Assembly: GCA_950295325.1 (NCBI GenBank) | Contig: OX485803.1 | Location: forward strand, 10,790,001 to 10,850,000 | Reading direction: 5' to 3' | Origin: Polytrichum commune | Taxonomy: Eukaryota > Streptophyta > Polytrichopsida > Polytrichales > Polytrichaceae | DNA length: 60,000 nucleotides | Shown here: positions 56,373 through 60,000 of the stretch, one piece after another | How the letters are laid out: every line of letters begins with the position of its first letter | Numbering within the stretch: the stretch's first letter is position 1 | The notes under the pieces: generated by a model | The model's input: the letters and a program-made list of their open reading frames with translations, nothing else | Database searches by the model: none | Told to the model about the DNA's origin: nothing | Position numbers and translations under genes: made by a program

Positions 56373-59300
56373 ATGGCTGGAGCCTTGGGCGAAAACCCTA
56401 GTCAGCAGCAGAGAATAATGGCCAAGCGCGTATATCAAGTTTGGAAGGGCAGTAATGTAAGTGAACTGCTTTTGGCTACACCTTTTATGTTGTGCTGCTT
56501 TTGCTGGTTTGCTTTGTGCCCGAACCTTGGGACCGAGCTACGATGCTGTCCCCGTGCACCATTTGGTCTGCAGAGGGACGGAGAGAGATTCGTTGGATCC
56601 TGCGGTTTGTGTGGAGTGAAGTGGAGTGGAGTACGAGGGTGGCATCATCATTCAGGATCTAAGGCTCAGGCAGTCTTTTTTTATTTATGTCTTTGGGAAA
56701 AAAGTAGTTCAGGTTGTGCATGTATTGGAGTCTCGGAGTTTCTATGCTATGGTGATGGCCGTACTAGCTCCAGCAAGCAACTTTTCCTCTTAGTACACGA
56801 GCGAGCTCTTTGGCATAGCAGCAGTGAACTTAGTGTCGGGGGGATGCATTGACTGGCAATAAGAGAATGTGTTGCAAATGTAAGCGGAGGAGAAATCGGA
56901 TTATGGCAACGTTATATTGCGGAAGGGGATCATGTCCCGCGATTTGGACGCATCTTTCCGTGAAATTCGATCTACATTAACGGACTGAGCCTTATTGCAA
57001 TGAAAAAGGGAAGCATGGACGCTTCTTATAGTTGGTTCCCTTGTGATGATATTAGTAATGTGTGCTACCACTCGAGCCATGGGAAAAGTACCCGCCGGCA
57101 TTTCTTTGGTGTGGACCTAATCTGTGTTTCTCTTAAGACGAGATTTTTCATAGGCGCTCAGCATTCGTTATGCTGACAACATTAGCTAACAGCTCACTGC
57201 ATGACTATAGGGCTATAGGGCTGGGTAAGGAGTTGAATATCCTATACTTCCTGTTGGTGGGATAAGGTTCGAGTTTGCAGCAAATGAGAGCCTACTAAAT
57301 GAAGCTTGGAAAGCTGGCGAGCGTCCAGCTTTCTCTTCTTCCTGGAGGAAGTTTCCTGGACGATGTTGCAAGTTTCCTGACTCCTGCATGGCCATGAATC
57401 CCTTGTGTTTCTTCAGTGGAATCATCTGGTTATATGGAGAGTCGTTGCATTCCCTGACTAAAGAGCAAACAGATGTCTGACGAGGGCATTGTTGGTGGTT
57501 TATGTTTGCAGAGGTTCTTTTTATGTGGAAGATTAATCTTTGGGCCAGATGTGAGATCATTAGCGGTCACCGTATTCCTGATTGTGGCCCCGGCGGTTTG
57601 TTTTTGTGTCTTTGTTGGCCGGCACCTCCTCAACCACTTCGCCAACCATGCTGGAATTGCTATCGTTGCGGTCACAGTTGTCTATACTGTCTATGTGAGT
57701 AATTACATGTCTCCAGTTACCCAGATGTGGAGACTCTAGAATTATCCAGAATCTATAATAGATTGTCTCATGGGTTGTGTTAATATTCAATGTAATAAAG
57801 TAGTCTTTGTTAGTTCCCATCCGAATTTCATATTGTTTAGTTTGATATGTGCAAACCTTCTGTCATCAGTCTATTTGTAAAATTCATCCTGTCTAACAGC
57901 TTCCTTGGTGGGGTGCAACTGATGCTGCTAGGTTTTTGTGTATTGTTCTGAAACAGGTTCTTGTACTGCTACTATTGACGTCTGGAAGAGATCCAGGAAT
58001 TATCCCTCGCAATACTCATCCTCCTGAACCTGAAGACGACTTTGATCCCACCACTTCTCCAGGCGACTGGGGAGGACAAACCCCACGTCTGCGGTTGCCG
58101 CGCACGAAAGATGTGATTGTTAATGGCGTCTCTGTGAAGACAAAGTACTGTGACACGTGCATGCTCTACCGCCCACCCCGGTGTTCTCATTGCTCCATTT
58201 GCAACAACTGTGTACTCCGGTTCGACCACCATTGCCCCTGGGTTGGACAATGCATTGGCCAGGTGCACGATTTAACTCCTTTGTGTCCTGGTCTGCATTT
58301 TTGGATGTGCTAAACTGCTCCTACACTGATCCATATCTGATAGGTCATACCAAAGTTGCTTTGTTTTTTGAGCTAGTACTTGACTGTCACTCTCACATTT
58401 TGGTATCCCATAGGAGCTCTGATTTCTATGAATTTTGGATGATGGTGGCAAGGTGATTCTAATGAGGGGTTGCGTGTGGTTGTGGGTGCAGAGGAATTAC
58501 CGCTTTTTCTTCATGTTTGTCTCGTCAACTTCATTGTTGTGTGTTTACGTCTTCGCAATGTGTGCATTGTACATCAAAATTATTATGGATACTGAGGGGC
58601 GGAATGTCTGGAAGGCCCTTGGCCATTCACCTGCTTCAATTGTCCTCATGGTTTACACCTTTATATGTGTGTGGTTTGTTGGCGGACTGACCGTATTTCA
58701 TCTGTACCTTATTGGTACAAACCAGGTGTGTACTTAGTCTACTCCTGCAGGCACAGCAATTTTCAGTGATGTGACCCATCATGCAATATATGCCAATGTT
58801 ATTGGTTTGGCTGTTATCTTGGAACCCTAATAATCTTGACCGCTCCTTGTAACACACCACCTCGTAATGCATGTCTAAATGCATTTCTCTATTTAGGGTA
58901 GGCATTACAGTTATGGTGGCTGAATTAAACCAGGAATGTGATATGCAGTTTCTTGGAGCTCTAATCACATTCGCAATGATCACTATGGCATGAAGTGTAT
59001 CTTCGTGGTTCCATGACAAGAAAATGGAGTGGAAGAAATTTTGAAGGATTTATTTTGGAATTTAGTGTAGGGAATATGGAGGTTTCTTATGTTTCTCACC
59101 ATGTCTCTATGGACTGCAGACAACCTATGAGAATTTCCGGTATCGATATGACAACAAGGTGAACCCCTACAATCAGGGGTGTATGAGTAATTTCAGAGAG
59201 ATATTTTGCACATCAATTCCACCCTCCAAGAACAAATTCAGGAGTAAAGTACCAGAAGCAGTACCAGGACACATGGGGGCTGTCCCTCAGTCCAGGGAAA

Positions 59301-59638
59301 CTGGGGAGGTAATGACTACTCATGCTGCGAAGGCCCCTGACTTGGAGCTAGGTTATAAAGCCACATGGCCAAATGCAGACGAAATGGTGGGGGAAGGAGG
59401 AGAGTTGGAGATGACAGGGGGTCGTGTTAGCACTGGGAGCGAAGTGGGGATGGAGATGAAGGATGGGTTTGACCCTAATCCGGTGGAGCAAGCGCGCCCT
59501 CCTGTTGCCCACCCACGGCGGTCCAGTTGGGGCCGAAAGAGTGGTAGCTGGGAGATCACCCCTGATATCCTAGCCATGTCTTCTGAAGGAGGCAACAATC
59601 GTGTGAATGGCGAGTCAACGCCTGCTACAAATCGATGA
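56373..59638 (+). CDS. DHHC-type protein S-acyltransferase (palmitoyltransferase), 5 exons
   Basis: Attaches palmitate to cysteines of target proteins by a ping-pong mechanism at membranes. Exons: 56373-56456, 57512-57694, 57957-58262, 58492-58725, 59120-59638; all introns GT-AG, all exons whole codons, 441 aa. Features: [10 protein letters not shown] before the first span; membrane spans at about 44-64, 75-97, 199-218 and 238-262; a DPG motif at 101-103; and a cytosolic Cys-rich domain from YCDTC (154) through [10 protein letters not shown] to the catalytic DHHC at 179-182. A TTxE-type motif follows at 270-273 (TTYE). The tail of about 170 residues is hydrophilic with [13 protein letters not shown]. 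All zinc-binding Cys/His residues expected in the domain appear present. It resembles the plant PAT group that includes Arabidopsis PAT05-PAT09 (from memory). M1 is the first ATG of the frame and M16 is an alternative. Substrates cannot be inferred. Confidence 0.95.
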
Positions 59639-60000
59639 TCATAACTTTCCTTTGCAGAGCCAGAGAATTAAATGAGAGGGTGGGCAGGTTTATAAGGTTG
59701 GAATGTAGGGACAGGAATGCGTGGAGTGTGGTTCTGGAGTTTCTCACAGTATTCTCCAGGTCTTCCACTTTATGGAGCAATGGCGGACGGATGACATGCA
59801 CATGTAGAATAAGTTCTGTGGACAGGTTGACGAAATGAAGAAGCACACGCTGCGTTCTTCAGAGGAAAATGATTTGTCATGCATGAGCAAGTGCATAATG
59901 GATGGTGAAAGCATCTGTAGAGGTGCTCCTCACACAAGCAGCACACGATTTGTTGGTCCTCTATTCAACTCGTCAACAAACTGAGGAAAACTTACCTGAT
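59639..60000 (+). other. 3' UTR / downstream of the DHHC gene
   Basis: Starts after the TGA stop. TTTCCTTTGCAG at 59646-59657 resembles a splice acceptor, so a 3'-UTR intron is possible. No coding content recognised up to the window edge. Confidence 0.4.

Noticed and set aside
55783-56438. Several 120-200 codon frames on both strands upstream of the DHHC gene
   Set aside because: They overlap each other in GC-rich and simple-repeat leader DNA and have no recognisable domain.

Overview
The window is nuclear DNA of a land plant. The evidence is two intron-rich genes whose proteins look plant-like (a SERAC1-type alpha/beta hydrolase and a DHHC S-acyltransferase), a TTTAGGG telomere-type run, a Stowaway element with the classic CTCCCTCCGTCCC end, PIF/Harbinger, hAT and CACTA-type repeats, and a decayed plastid-type tRNA-Cys. 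I cannot name the species. The repeat-rich spacers suggest a medium or large genome. All coordinates and splice sites were read by eye.

Layout. 1-0.86 kb is a GC-rich, proline/serine-rich open stretch of unknown nature, cut by the window edge. 0.86-9.7 kb is AT-rich and gene-free, with a CACTA-type MITE, two opposed copies of one MITE family, a hAT transposase remnant, a nested palindromic element and a Harbinger-type MITE. 10.78-18.46 kb (+) holds a 16-exon SERAC1-like gene; my spliced model is 1316 aa and its phases close exactly. 18.5-41.3 kb is a graveyard of small non-autonomous elements, many nested or foldback, plus a palindromic minisatellite (36 kb) and a 173-bp near-perfect hairpin (40.3 kb). 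41,300-44,798 is an almost intact PIF/Harbinger transposon: perfect 33-bp inverted ends, TAA target duplications, a two-exon SANT/trihelix-like ORF1 on + and a DDE transposase on -, broken by a single in-frame stop. 46.1-48.05 kb is a degenerate, internally repeated gene-like region that I do not recognise. 48-55.3 kb is again repeats, including a hAT-type MITE with an exact 8-bp target duplication. 56.37-59.64 kb (+) is a 5-exon DHHC S-acyltransferase (441 aa), with a tandem duplication in its upstream region.

How it fits together. The two host genes have no evident functional link. The SERAC1-like protein is predicted to be a membrane-anchored hydrolase with a basic N-terminus suited to an organelle. 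The acyltransferase is a four-span membrane enzyme. Most remaining structure comes from DNA transposons. The Harbinger element has terminal sequence (GGGCC.CTT.ACAC) and TAA/TTA targets like those of at least four MITEs nearby, so it or a relative is a plausible source of their mobility. No RNA gene that looks functional, no CRISPR array and no LTR retrotransposon coding region was found.
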